Assembly: GCF_036174265.1 (NCBI RefSeq)
Contig: NZ_CP108055.1
Location: 4,030,001-4,094,000 of the forward strand
Length of the DNA: 64,000 nucleotides
From: Streptomyces sp. NBC_00285
GTDB lineage: Bacteria; Actinomycetota; Actinomycetes; Streptomycetales; Streptomycetaceae
Direction of reading: 5' to 3'
A program made the translations under genes and the position numbers. Under the pieces are notes generated by a model. That model did not search any database and had not been told where the DNA came from. It saw nothing but the letters and a program-made list of their open reading frames with translations. Numbering within the stretch: the first letter of the stretch is position 1; the number at the start of each line of letters is the position of its first letter. This document shows positions 1 through 8,151 of this stretch, one piece after another.

Positions 1-630
1 GACCCGGCCGTCGCCGCCGCGTTCACCCTCCAGAAGAAGCTCGTCGACGACCTCGGCGGCTACCAGAAGCTGGAGAAGTACCGCGCGGGACTCGGCGACG
101 AGTGGGGCCCCAAGCACCCCTTCCAGACCGGTCAGGTCGCCATGCAGCTGGACGGTGAGTGGCGCCTGGGCATGGCCGTGGACGCCAAGCCAGGCTTCGA
201 CATCGGCGTGGCCCCGCTGCCCGTCCCCGACGACCAGGCCGACCAGTACGGCAAGGGCTACATCACCGGCACCATCGCCGGCATCGCCGCCAACAGCACC
301 AAGCAGAACGCGGCCTGGGAGTTCCTGAAGTACATCACCACGGACACGGACGCGGTGGTCGGCTTCTCCAACGCCATCCACAACGTGCCCTCGACGCTCG
401 CGGCCCTGAAGTCCCCGAAGCTGAAGTACGACCCGCGCTTCAAGACCTTCCTCGACATCGCCGCGAACCCGAACTCGACGACCGCCCCGTCCTCGATCAA
501 CGGCGGTGTCTACCTCACCACCGTCCAGGAGCTCGGCTACAGCTACGAGAGCGGCAAGGTCACCGACCTGAAGAAGGGCCTCGCCGACGCGGCCAAGCAG
601 ATCGACACGGACATCGCGCAGGCGAAGTAG
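1..630 (+). CDS. csnE: Sugar ABC transporter substrate-binding protein, C-terminal part (CsnE-like)
   Basis: The gene enters from outside the window; 209 residues of its C-terminus are visible in frame from base 1. The visible part has the features of an extracellular solute-binding protein family 1: a conserved block around MQLDGEWRLG, then VAPLPVPDD and a region with AAWEFLKYIT, typical of the C-terminal lobe. It would bind an amino-sugar oligosaccharide outside the membrane and hand it to the two permeases encoded directly downstream (gap 2 bp). The order binding protein, permease, permease, GH4 enzyme, BadF-type kinase is that of the csnR-K operon for chitosan oligosaccharides/glucosamine in S. 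coelicolor and S. lividans; the symbol rests on this order and not on ligand evidence. The lipoprotein signal lies outside the window. Confidence 0.8.
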   Translation, partial: DPAVAAAFTLQKKLVDDLGGYQKLEKYRAGLGDEWGPKHPFQTGQVAMQLDGEWRLGMAVDAKPGFDIGVAPLPVPDDQADQYGKGYITGTIAGIAANSTKQNAAWEFLKYITTDTDAVVGFSNAIHNVPSTLAALKSPKLKYDPRFKTFLDIAANPNSTTAPSSINGGVYLTTVQELGYSYESGKVTDLKKGLADAAKQIDTDIAQAK

Positions 631-632
631 CG

Positions 633-1574
633 ATGAGCACCGTCACCCTGGCATCGAAGCGCCGCCGGTCGGCGCTGCGGAACCTCGCCTTCATGTCGCC
701 CTGGTTGATCGGCTTCGCGGTGTTCTTCGCGTATCCGCTGATCTCGACGGTCTACTTCTCGTTCATGCACTACGACGGCTTCAAGCCGCCGACCTGGAGC
801 GGGACGAAGAACTGGACCTACGTCTTCCAGCACTACCCCTTCTTCTGGCCCGCCCTGCGCAACACCCTGTGGCTGGTCGTGATCATGGTCAGTCTCCGGG
901 TCGTCTTCGGCCTCGGCATCGGCCTCCTGATCACGAAGATCAAGACCGGTACGGGAGTCTTCCGCACCCTGTTCTACCTGCCCTACCTGGCCCCGCCCGT
1001 GGCCGCCACCATGGCCTTCGCGTTTCTGCTCAACCCCGGTACGGGACCGGTCAACTCGGTCCTGGAGAAGATCGGCATCCCGGCGCCGGGCTGGTTCAAC
1101 GACCCCACCTGGTCGAAGCCGGCCCTCACCCTGCTCGCCCTGTGGGGCATCGGCGACCTGATGGTCATCTTCATGGCCGCGCTGCTCGACGTGCCGCAGG
1201 AGCAGTACGAGGCGGCGGAGCTGGACGGGGCGTCGGCGTGGCAGCGGTTCCGGTATGTAACCCTTCCCACCATTTCGCCGATCGTGATGTTCGCCGTCGT
1301 CACCGGCGTGATCCAGACGATGCAGTACTACACACAGCCGTTGATCGCCGGGAAGGTCGCCTCGGGTGTGATCCAGGGCGCGGGTACGCAGTTCGAGCCC
1401 GGCTACCCGGACAAGTCCACGCTGACCCTCCCCCAGCTCGTCTACAACCTCGGCTTCCAGCGCTTCGACTACGGCTCCGCGTGTGTCGTCGCCCTCGTCC
1501 TCTTCGCCCTGTCGATGGTGTTCACCGCGTTCCTGATGCGGCGCCGGGGCGGTCTCATCCAGGCAGGTGACTGA
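633..1574 (+). CDS. csnF: Sugar ABC transporter permease (MalF type, CsnF-like)
   Basis: 313-residue inner-membrane permease of the carbohydrate-uptake-1 family. Hydrophobic helices begin near residue 15 (LAFMSPWLIGFAVFF) and recur to the C-terminus (VVALVLFALSMVF). The EAA loop that docks the ATPase is seen near residue 193 (YEAAELDGASAWQRF followed by TLP). The ATG at 633 lies 2 bp after the stop of the binding-protein gene. It forms a heterodimeric channel with the next gene product. No ATPase gene is in the visible operon, as is usual for Streptomyces sugar importers that share the MsiK ATPase (family knowledge). The substrate is inferred from synteny with csn genes. Confidence 0.88.
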   Translation: MSTVTLASKRRRSALRNLAFMSPWLIGFAVFFAYPLISTVYFSFMHYDGFKPPTWSGTKNWTYVFQHYPFFWPALRNTLWLVVIMVSLRVVFGLGIGLLITKIKTGTGVFRTLFYLPYLAPPVAATMAFAFLLNPGTGPVNSVLEKIGIPAPGWFNDPTWSKPALTLLALWGIGDLMVIFMAALLDVPQEQYEAAELDGASAWQRFRYVTLPTISPIVMFAVVTGVIQTMQYYTQPLIAGKVASGVIQGAGTQFEPGYPDKSTLTLPQLVYNLGFQRFDYGSACVVALVLFALSMVFTAFLMRRRGGLIQAGD

Positions 1575-1576
1575 CC

Positions 1577-2470
1577 ATGACGCAAGTACTGGACCGGCCG
1601 GTGGAGTTGAAGACCCCGGCCTCGCCCGCCGAGCGCACCGCCCGGCGAAAGGCCGCCCTGGAGTGGGTCGCGATCCACTCCCTCGGCCTCGCCGCCGCCC
1701 TCTTCTTCACGCTGCCCTTCGTGTTCGTGTTCCTGACCTCGCTGATGAGCGACTCCCAGGCCCTCAGCCGGGACCTGATCCCGCACACCTGGGAGTGGGG
1801 CAACTACCGGCGGGTCTTCGACACCCCGGGCTTTCTCACCTGGTGGCGCAACACGCTGGTCTACGCGGGACTGGGAACAGTCCTTACCGTCGTGTCGTCG
1901 GTCCCGGTCGCCTACGCGCTCGCCAAGTTCCGCTTCCGGGGCCGCAATCTGTCCCTGATGCTGGTGATCTCGATGATGATGCTGCCGCCGCAGGTCGTCA
2001 TCATCCCGATGTACCTGTTCTGGTCCAAGCAGCTCGACCTGTCGGGCACGCTGTGGCCGCTGATCATCCCGATGGCGTTCGGGGACGCCTTCTCGATCTT
2101 CCTGCTCAGGCAGTTCCTGATGACGATCCCCAACGAGTACGTGGACGCGGCGAAGGTCGACGGCTGCGGCGATCTGCGCACCCTGCTGAAGGTCGTCGTC
2201 CCCATGGCCAAGCCGGGGATCGCGGCCGTGGCCCTCTTCCAGTTCTTCTACGCCTGGAACGACTACTTCGGCCCGCAGATCTACGCCTCGGAGAACCAGA
2301 ACGCCTGGACCCTGAGCTACGGCCTGGAGTCCTTCAAGGGCATGCACCACACCGACTGGAACCTCACCATGGCCGCGACCGTGCTGGTCATGGCCCCCGT
2401 GATCCTCGTGTTCTTCTTCGCGCAGAAGGCGTTCGTCGAGGGCGTCACGCTGACCGGAGTGAAGGGTTAA
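1577..2470 (+). CDS. csnG: Sugar ABC transporter permease (MalG type, CsnG-like)
   Basis: 297-residue partner permease, about six membrane helices. It starts 2 bp after the preceding stop (TGACCATG), so translation is probably coupled. The EAA-type loop is near residue 190 (VDAAKVDGCGDLRTLLKVVVP), and the C-terminal APVILVFFFAQKAFVEGVTLTGVKG is the classic MalG-family ending. It works with the upstream permease to import the amino-sugar ligand. The next gene follows after 6 bp. Confidence 0.88.
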   Translation: MTQVLDRPVELKTPASPAERTARRKAALEWVAIHSLGLAAALFFTLPFVFVFLTSLMSDSQALSRDLIPHTWEWGNYRRVFDTPGFLTWWRNTLVYAGLGTVLTVVSSVPVAYALAKFRFRGRNLSLMLVISMMMLPPQVVIIPMYLFWSKQLDLSGTLWPLIIPMAFGDAFSIFLLRQFLMTIPNEYVDAAKVDGCGDLRTLLKVVVPMAKPGIAAVALFQFFYAWNDYFGPQIYASENQNAWTLSYGLESFKGMHHTDWNLTMAATVLVMAPVILVFFFAQKAFVEGVTLTGVKG

Positions 2471-2476
2471 CCACAT

Positions 2477-3742
2477 ATGAAACTCACCGTGGTCGGCGGA
2501 GGCTCGACCTACACCCCCGAACTCATCGACGGCTTCGCCCGGCTGCGGGACACCCTGCCCGTGGAGGAACTCGTCCTCGTCGATCCGGCCGCCGAGCGCC
2601 TGGAGCTGGTCGGCGGCCTGGCCCGGCGGATCTTCGCCAAGCAGGGCCACCCCGGCCGGATCACCACGACGGACGATCTCGACGCGGGTGTGGACGGCGC
2701 CGACGCGGTGCTCCTGCAACTGCGTGTCGGCGGCCAGGCCGCCCGCGAGCAGGACGAGACCTGGCCGCTGGAGTGCGGCTGCGTCGGCCAGGAGACGACC
2801 GGCGCGGGCGGCCTCGCCAAGGCGCTGCGCACGGTCCCGGTGGTCCTCGACATCGCCGAACGGGTCCGCCGCACCAACCCGGACGCCTGGATCATCGACT
2901 TCACCAACCCGGTCGGGATCGTCACCCGTGCCCTGCTCCAGGCAGGCCACAAGGCGGTCGGGCTGTGCAACGTGGCGATCGGCTTCCAGCGGAAGTTCGC
3001 CGGGCTGCTCGGCGTCACCCCCTCCGACGTCCATCTCGACCACGTGGGCCTCAACCACCTCACCTGGGAGACCGGCGTACGGCTCGGCGGCCCCGAGGGT
3101 GAGGACGTGCTGCCCAAGCTGCTCACCGAGCACGGCGGGACGATCGCCGGCGACCTGCACCTGCCGCGCCCGCTCCTCGACCTGCTCGGCGTGGTCCCGT
3201 CGTACTACCTGCGCTACTTCTACGCCCACGACGAGGTCGTGCGGGAACTGCGCACCAAGCCGTCCCGGGCCGCCGAAGTGGCGCAGATGGAACGGCAGTT
3301 GCTGCAGATGTACGGCGACCCGGCCCTGGACGAGAAGCCGGAGCTGCTCGCCAAGCGGGGCGGCGCCTACTACTCGGAGGCGGCGGTCGACCTGGCCGCC
3401 GGGCTGCTCGGCGGCGGCGGGAACCCGTACCAGGTCGTCAACACCCTGAACCGGGGCACGCTGCCCTTCCTGCCCGACGACGCGGTGATCGAGGTGCAGG
3501 CGGCGGTGGGTCCCAAGGGGCCGACCCCGCTGGCGGTACCGGCCGTGGACCCGCTGTTCGCGGGCCTGATGGCGCAGGTCACGGCGTACGAGGACCTGGC
3601 GCTGACGGCCGCCCTGCGCGGCGGCCGCGACAGGGTCTTCAAGGCGCTCCTCGCCCACCCCCTGATCGGCCAGTACGAGTACGCCGAGGGCCTCACCGAC
3701 CGACTGATCGCACACAACCGGGAGCATCTCGCGTGGGCCTGA
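2477..3742 (+). CDS. csnH: Glycoside hydrolase family 4 enzyme (CsnH-like)
   Basis: 421 residues, the usual length for GH4, the NAD- and divalent-metal-dependent glycosidases. The N-terminus carries the Rossmann loop VVGGGSTYTPELIDGF. The metal-binding Cys is seen in GLCNVAIGF (about residue 164), the following His in VGLNHLTWE, and the NPVG motif near residue 144. Family members act on 6-phospho-sugars or unphosphorylated glycosides. In the csn context it would split imported glucosaminides in the cytoplasm. Its last codons overlap the kinase start by 10 bp, so the two are translationally coupled. Substrate cannot be told from sequence. Confidence 0.85.
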   Translation: MKLTVVGGGSTYTPELIDGFARLRDTLPVEELVLVDPAAERLELVGGLARRIFAKQGHPGRITTTDDLDAGVDGADAVLLQLRVGGQAAREQDETWPLECGCVGQETTGAGGLAKALRTVPVVLDIAERVRRTNPDAWIIDFTNPVGIVTRALLQAGHKAVGLCNVAIGFQRKFAGLLGVTPSDVHLDHVGLNHLTWETGVRLGGPEGEDVLPKLLTEHGGTIAGDLHLPRPLLDLLGVVPSYYLRYFYAHDEVVRELRTKPSRAAEVAQMERQLLQMYGDPALDEKPELLAKRGGAYYSEAAVDLAAGLLGGGGNPYQVVNTLNRGTLPFLPDDAVIEVQAAVGPKGPTPLAVPAVDPLFAGLMAQVTAYEDLALTAALRGGRDRVFKALLAHPLIGQYEYAEGLTDRLIAHNREHLAWA

Positions 3743-4704
3743 CCGCATGCGTCCTCGCCGTCGACGCGGGCAACAGCAAGACCGACGTCGCGGTCGTGGC
3801 GGCCGACGGAAGCGTCCTCGCCACGGCGCGTGGCGGCGGGTTCCGGCCGCCGGTGGTGGGCGTCGAGACGGCGGTGGACACCGTCGCCGACGCGGTGGAG
3901 CGGGCCTTCGCCGCGGCCGGGGTGAGCTCGGTCGAGCATGTCTCGGCCTGTCTGGCCAACGCCGACTTCCCCTTCGAGGAGGAGCAGTTGGCGGCCGCAC
4001 TGGACACACGCGCGTGGGGCGGCAGCGTCGAGGTCCGCAACGACACCTTCGCCATCCTGCGCGCGGGCATCACCGAACCGCGCGGGGTCGCCGTGGTGTG
4101 CGGCGCCGGCATCAACTGCGTCGGCATGCGCCCCGACGGCCGTACCGCCCGCTTCCCCGCGCTCGGCCGGATCTCCGGCGACTGGGGCGGCGGCTGGGGA
4201 CTGGCCGAGGAGGCCATGTGGCACGCCGCCCGCGCGGAGGACGGGCGGGGCGTCGGCACCGACCTCGCGCGCGTGCTGCCGCGCCACTTCGGCCTGCCGT
4301 CCATGTACGCCCTGATCGAGGCCCTGCACCTGGAGGACATCGCCCCCGCCCGCCGCCACGAGCTGACGCCGGTCCTGTTCGCCACGGCCGCCGCCGGCGA
4401 CCCGGTGGCCCGCGCCCTCGTCGACCGCCTGGCCGACGAGGTGGTGTCCATGGCGACGGTGGCCCTGACCCGGCTCGACCTCCTCGACGAGGAGACCCCG
4501 GTCCTGCTCGGCGGCAGCGTCCTGGCGGCCCGGCATCCCCAACTCGACGACGGCATCAGGGGGCTGCTGGCCGAACGGGCCCCCAAGGCCGTACCCCGGG
4601 TGGTGACCGCCAGCCCGGTCCTGGGTGCCGCGCTGCTCGGCCTCGACCGGGCGGGGGCGTCCCCCCGGGTGCAGGCGCGGGTGCGGGCGTACTACGAGGC
4701 CTGA
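3733..4704 (+). CDS. csnK: BadF/BadG-type sugar kinase, N-acetylglucosamine/glucosamine kinase-like (CsnK)
   Basis: 323-residue ASKHA-fold kinase. The phosphate-1 loop is LAVDAGNSKTDVAVV at the N-terminus. GAGINCVGM and GDWGGGWGLAEEA are the adenosine/sugar-site motifs of the BadF/BadG/BcrA family that includes N-acetylglucosamine kinases; LLGGSVLAA is the C-terminal adenosine motif. It starts at a GTG within the end of csnH. In the csn operon it would phosphorylate the released amino sugar for entry into metabolism. It is the last gene of the operon and its 3' end overlaps a convergent gene by 13 bp. Confidence 0.82.
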   Translation: MGLTACVLAVDAGNSKTDVAVVAADGSVLATARGGGFRPPVVGVETAVDTVADAVERAFAAAGVSSVEHVSACLANADFPFEEEQLAAALDTRAWGGSVEVRNDTFAILRAGITEPRGVAVVCGAGINCVGMRPDGRTARFPALGRISGDWGGGWGLAEEAMWHAARAEDGRGVGTDLARVLPRHFGLPSMYALIEALHLEDIAPARRHELTPVLFATAAAGDPVARALVDRLADEVVSMATVALTRLDLLDEETPVLLGGSVLAARHPQLDDGIRGLLAERAPKAVPRVVTASPVLGAALLGLDRAGASPRVQARVRAYYEA

Positions 4705-5282
4705 GCGAGCACCGCGTCGACCAGCGCGGAGACGGACGTGTCCGCCCCGACGCCGACGCGGACCAGACCCAGCCGGTCGACGGCCGCGACCATGAGCGCC
4801 TGGTACCGCACGCTCCGGGCCAGGAACTTGTCCATCAGGAACCTTTCCTGTTCCGTCGCCTCGTCGTAGCGCCCGCCCGCACGGATCCGGGCGCGTACGA
4901 CCGTCTCGTCGGCGGTCAGCCAGACCGCGGCGGTGTGCGGGGCGTCCAGCGTGGCGACCCGCTCGGGCCAGAGCGCGGACCCTTCCAGGACCAGGCCCGG
5001 CCCGGTGGCGTGCTCCTCGATCAGTTCCTCGACGCGGGGCCACAGCCGCTCGTAGTGGGCGAGGACCGAGTCGATCAACTCGTCGACGTCGAGGGTCGCG
5101 TAGTGCTCAGCCACATGCGGCGGTACCTCCCGCTCCGGCGTGCGCCAGGGCCGTCCCGGATGTCTCGCGAGCAGATCCGTCGACCGGTGCTCGAAGCCGA
5201 GCCGATCGGCGACCGCCGCGGCGACCGTGGACTTACCGGTATTCGACGTTCCACCGATCATCACCACTCGTACCCCGCGCAC
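4692..5282 (-). CDS. Small P-loop kinase/ATPase of unknown substrate
   Basis: 196 residues if the GTG at 5282 is used. A clear Walker A, GGTSNTGKST, lies near the N-terminus, and ERFLMDKFLARSVRYQALM near the C-terminus gives the shape of a small nucleoside- or metabolite-kinase fold. No substrate can be named; 2-phosphoglycerate-kinase-like and AAA-type annotations are common for such proteins. The start is uncertain: GTG at 5267 or a far upstream ATG at 5354 are in frame, but the latter has no Shine-Dalgarno sequence and lies inside a 16-bp tandem repeat. It is convergent with csnK (13-bp overlap) and divergent from the GlnX-like gene. Confidence 0.7.
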   Translation of the reverse strand: MRGVRVVMIGGTSNTGKSTVAAAVADRLGFEHRSTDLLARHPGRPWRTPEREVPPHVAEHYATLDVDELIDSVLAHYERLWPRVEELIEEHATGPGLVLEGSALWPERVATLDAPHTAAVWLTADETVVRARIRAGGRYDEATEQERFLMDKFLARSVRYQALMVAAVDRLGLVRVGVGADTSVSALVDAVLAQAS

Positions 5283-5327
5283 GACGGCGACCCTACGCGC
5301 CCCCGGGGGAACCGAACCGATTCCCTC

Positions 5328-5359
5328 GGCGTATTCATGAACAGGCGTATTCATGAACA
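5328..5359. repeat. Two perfect 16-bp tandem repeats with a palindromic core
   Basis: GGCGTATTCATGAACA occurs at 5328-5343 and again at 5344-5359 without change. Each unit contains the 8-bp palindrome TTCATGAA. They lie in the 207-bp space between the P-loop kinase gene (minus strand) and the GlnX-like gene (plus strand). The local base composition is clearly more A+T-rich than its surroundings. A tandem operator for a dimeric regulator is plausible but not shown. Confidence 0.75.
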
Positions 5360-5489
5360 AGGGGTGGTGCGGGGGCTCGGCCGGGGGGCGGTCCACTGCG
5401 ATCCGATCAAGATCCAGCCAAGGCCGGTGCGGATGTCGGTCCCGGCAGCGATACTTGCGGCGACGGATGACCATGGGGGAGGTCAAACA

Positions 5490-6959
5490 GTGACACACCC
5501 GCCGAAGAGCAGTGCGGCGCCACCGGATTCCGGGGTGCCCACCATGCCGTCCGTACCACCACAGCCGGGACCACCGGCCCCGGCCGCGCAGGCTCCCCCG
5601 CCCGCCCCGGTGCCCGACCCGGCCCCCGCCCGTCGTACGGCCTTCGCCGAGGGCTTCGACCAGCTGCGCGCGGCCGCCACCACCGAACCGGGCCGGCTGC
5701 GCATCATCGGCGCGGCACTCGCCCTGCTCGTCGTCCTGTTCGGCGCGGTGACCGCCCTGCAGACCGGCGAGCGCGCCGGCGCCGCGGACGACGTGCTCCA
5801 CAAGAGCCAGCCGCTCAGCAGTGCCGCCGCCGACATATACCTGTACCTGGCCGACGCCAACACCACGGCCTCCAGCGGCTTCCTCGCCGGCGGCCAGGAG
5901 ACGGTGGACTCCCGCAAGCGGTACGAGAAGGACATCGCCCTGGCCGCGGCCGGCCTGGTCAAGGCCGCCTCGAACTCCGACCCGGACTCCCCCGCGGCGA
6001 AGACCGTGGCCCAACTCAACGCCCTGCTGCCGGAGTACAAGGGGCTGGTGGAGCAGGCTCGCGCGTACAACCGCCAGGGCTTCCCGGTCGGCGGCGCCTA
6101 TCTGCGGTACGCCAACGACAAGATGCAGAAGGAGATGCTCCCGAAGGCGCAGAACCTCTACACGAGCGAGAACCAGCGGCTGCGCGCCGACTACGGCGAC
6201 GCCACGCCCTACCCGTGGGCCGCGATCGGCCTCGGTGTCCTGGCGCTCGCCGCGCTCGCCTGGGCCCAGCACCGCAACTACCGGCGCACCAACCGGGTCC
6301 TCAACCACGGCCTGGTCGCGGCCACGGCGACGGCCACCGTGGTGCTGCTGTGGCTGGTCGTCGGCCACACCGTCGCACGCGCGGGCCTCAACGACTCCTA
6401 CGACCACGGGGTGCGCTCGCTCAACGTGCTGCACGACGCCCGGATCGCCTCCCTGAAGGCGCGCGGCAACGAGAACCTCACCCTGGTGGGCCGCGGCGCC
6501 GAGACGGTCACGGTCAAGGACAAGCAGGGCGACGACGTCACGTACGACGCCTACGACTACGCGTTCGACGAGAACATGGACACCCTCGGCAAGGGCCTGG
6601 CCGAGGCGTCGAAGCTCGCCGACGACAGCAGCGGCGAGAAGCCGGTGACCGCGGCCGAGGGCAACATGAAGGTGTGGAAGGAGCGCCACACCGCGGCCCG
6701 CGAGCAGGACGACATCGGCAACTACGAAGAGGCCCTGAAGCGGGTCATCGGCGGCAAGGGTGCGACCGGCGAGTGCTTCGACAGCGTCGACACCAACCTC
6801 TCCGCCGCGCTGACCCACGAGGAGGCCGAGTTCCAGCGGTCGGCCGACGACGGTCTGGGCGCGATGACCGGACTGTCGGTGGGTGCCGCCGTACTGGCCG
6901 TGCTGGGCGCGGCCGGAGCGGTGCTGGGCATCGGGCGCAGGCTGTCGGAGTACCGGTGA
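5490..6959 (+). CDS. Multi-pass membrane protein, GlnX-like sensor component
   Basis: 489 residues starting at GTG 5490, preceded by GGGGGAGG at a good distance. The first 60 residues are Pro/Ala-rich. Membrane segments follow at about residue 70 (IIGAALALLVVLFGAVTAL), in the middle (two helices separated by the basic QHRNYRRTNRV loop) and at the C-terminus (GLSVGAAVLAVLGAAGAVL); two large helical extracytoplasmic stretches lie between them. This layout, directly before a ligand-binding protein and a PknG-type kinase, matches GlnX of mycobacteria, which works with GlnH to pass an amino-acid signal to PknG (known for Mycobacterium; inferred here). Separated from the next start by 14 bp. Confidence 0.72.
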   Translation: MTHPPKSSAAPPDSGVPTMPSVPPQPGPPAPAAQAPPPAPVPDPAPARRTAFAEGFDQLRAAATTEPGRLRIIGAALALLVVLFGAVTALQTGERAGAADDVLHKSQPLSSAAADIYLYLADANTTASSGFLAGGQETVDSRKRYEKDIALAAAGLVKAASNSDPDSPAAKTVAQLNALLPEYKGLVEQARAYNRQGFPVGGAYLRYANDKMQKEMLPKAQNLYTSENQRLRADYGDATPYPWAAIGLGVLALAALAWAQHRNYRRTNRVLNHGLVAATATATVVLLWLVVGHTVARAGLNDSYDHGVRSLNVLHDARIASLKARGNENLTLVGRGAETVTVKDKQGDDVTYDAYDYAFDENMDTLGKGLAEASKLADDSSGEKPVTAAEGNMKVWKERHTAAREQDDIGNYEEALKRVIGGKGATGECFDSVDTNLSAALTHEEAEFQRSADDGLGAMTGLSVGAAVLAVLGAAGAVLGIGRRLSEYR

Positions 6960-6973
6960 GAGGGGGAGTGACG

Positions 6974-8035
6974 ATGTCGATGCGAGCAAGGGTGCGGGCC
7001 GGTCTCAGGGGCTGGGGCGGTGTGGGTGCGATGGCGGTCGTCTGCGCCCTGGCGCTCGCCGTCGCACTGCTGCTGCCGCTGGGCCGGGCGCACGGCGACG
7101 GCAGCACGGGCACCGGCGGTCCGGGCGTGACCCGCGCCGTGCAGGCCGCGGACGACGGTCCGTGCGCGAACCCGGCGATCAAGGCGGCCCCGGAGAAGCA
7201 GACGCTGTCCCCGTCGGACGCGGACGGCCCGACCATAGAGAAGATCAAGGCCCGTACGGGCGAGAAGCGCAAGCTGATCGTCGGTGTCGACCAGAACAGC
7301 TACCGCTGGGGCTACCGCGACCCCAACGGCGGGGCCGACGCCGACCTGGAGGGCTTCGACATCGACCTGGTGCACCGGATCGCGAAGGACATCCTCGGCG
7401 ACGCGAACGCCGTGCAGTTCAAGGCGATCCCCACCAGCCAGCGCATCCCGGCGATCCAGAAGGGCCGGGTCGACATGGTCGTCCGCACGATGACCATCAA
7501 CTGCACCCGCCTCGGCCAAGTGGCGTTCTCGGCACCGTACTTCAAGACCGGCCAGCAGGTCCTCGCCCCCAAGTCCTCGGACATCACGGGCTACAACGGA
7601 ACACTGGCGAAGAAGCGGATCTGCACGGCGGAGGGCTCCACGGCGAACACCAAGCTGGTGGAGGACAAGAACGCGAAGAAGCAGGTCGCCGACGCCGTGA
7701 TCTATCCTCCCGTCCCCAACCAACTCGACTGTCTGGTGAGGCTCCAGCTCGGCGAGGTGGACGCCGTGATCACCGATGGCGCGCTCGCCGCCAGCCAGGC
7801 CGCGCAGGACCCCACGGTCCAGCTGGAGGGCGCGCCCTTCACCACCGAGTACTACGGCGTGGCGATGAAGAGCGACGCCGACGACCTGGTCCGCCGGGTC
7901 AACCAGATCCTGGTGGACTACCGCAAGGACACCACCGACGGCTGGCAGGCGTCGTACGACAGGTGGCTGTCCGCCACACTGAAGGACTCGGCGAAGTCGG
8001 AGCCGCCGCCACCGGAGTATCTGCGCAAGAGCTGA
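6974..8035 (+). CDS. Extracellular solute-binding protein family 3, GlnH-like
   Basis: 353 residues from ATG 6974, with AGGGGGAGTG just upstream; a GTG at 6968 is possible but too close to the ribosome site. An N-terminal helix (MAVVCALALAVALLLPLG, about residues 18-36) exports or anchors the protein; I see no lipobox Cys. The body is an amino-acid-binding protein: LIVGVDQNSYRWGY, GFDIDLVHRIAKDILG, RIPAIQKGRVDMVVRTMTI and FSAPYFKTGQQVL. In mycobacteria the homologous GlnH binds Asp/Glu and signals through GlnX to PknG. No ABC permease or ATPase lies nearby, which supports sensing over transport. Confidence 0.8.
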   Translation: MSMRARVRAGLRGWGGVGAMAVVCALALAVALLLPLGRAHGDGSTGTGGPGVTRAVQAADDGPCANPAIKAAPEKQTLSPSDADGPTIEKIKARTGEKRKLIVGVDQNSYRWGYRDPNGGADADLEGFDIDLVHRIAKDILGDANAVQFKAIPTSQRIPAIQKGRVDMVVRTMTINCTRLGQVAFSAPYFKTGQQVLAPKSSDITGYNGTLAKKRICTAEGSTANTKLVEDKNAKKQVADAVIYPPVPNQLDCLVRLQLGEVDAVITDGALAASQAAQDPTVQLEGAPFTTEYYGVAMKSDADDLVRRVNQILVDYRKDTTDGWQASYDRWLSATLKDSAKSEPPPPEYLRKS

Positions 8036-8049
8036 CGCAGTCCTGAAGA

Positions 8050-8086
8050 CCACCCGTAGAGGGCCACCCGTAAACGGCCACCCGTA
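8050..8086 (+). repeat. Short tandem repeats of CCACCCGTA in the intergenic space
   Basis: CCACCCGTA appears at 8050-8058, 8064-8072 and 8078-8086, a 14-bp period with variable filler (GAGGG, AACGG) and a degenerate fourth copy after it. They sit in the 116-bp gap between the GlnH-like gene and the next gene. Function unknown; slipped-strand duplication is the simplest origin. Confidence 0.6.
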
Positions 8087-8151
8087 ACGGCCACCGGCAG
8101 CACCACGCAGTTCACAACCACCCAGCAACCTTCAGCAGCGAGAGGTGATCG

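Noticed and set aside
1469..4009. Very long open frame on the minus strand opposite csnF-csnK (846 codons)
   Set aside because: It lies antisense to three well-supported genes, has Arg/Pro/Gly-rich low-complexity translation and no domain; high-GC DNA gives such frames by chance.
4692..6989. Extension of the P-loop kinase frame upstream to 6989
   Set aside because: The extra 560 codons are antisense to the GlnX-like gene and show no recognisable sequence.
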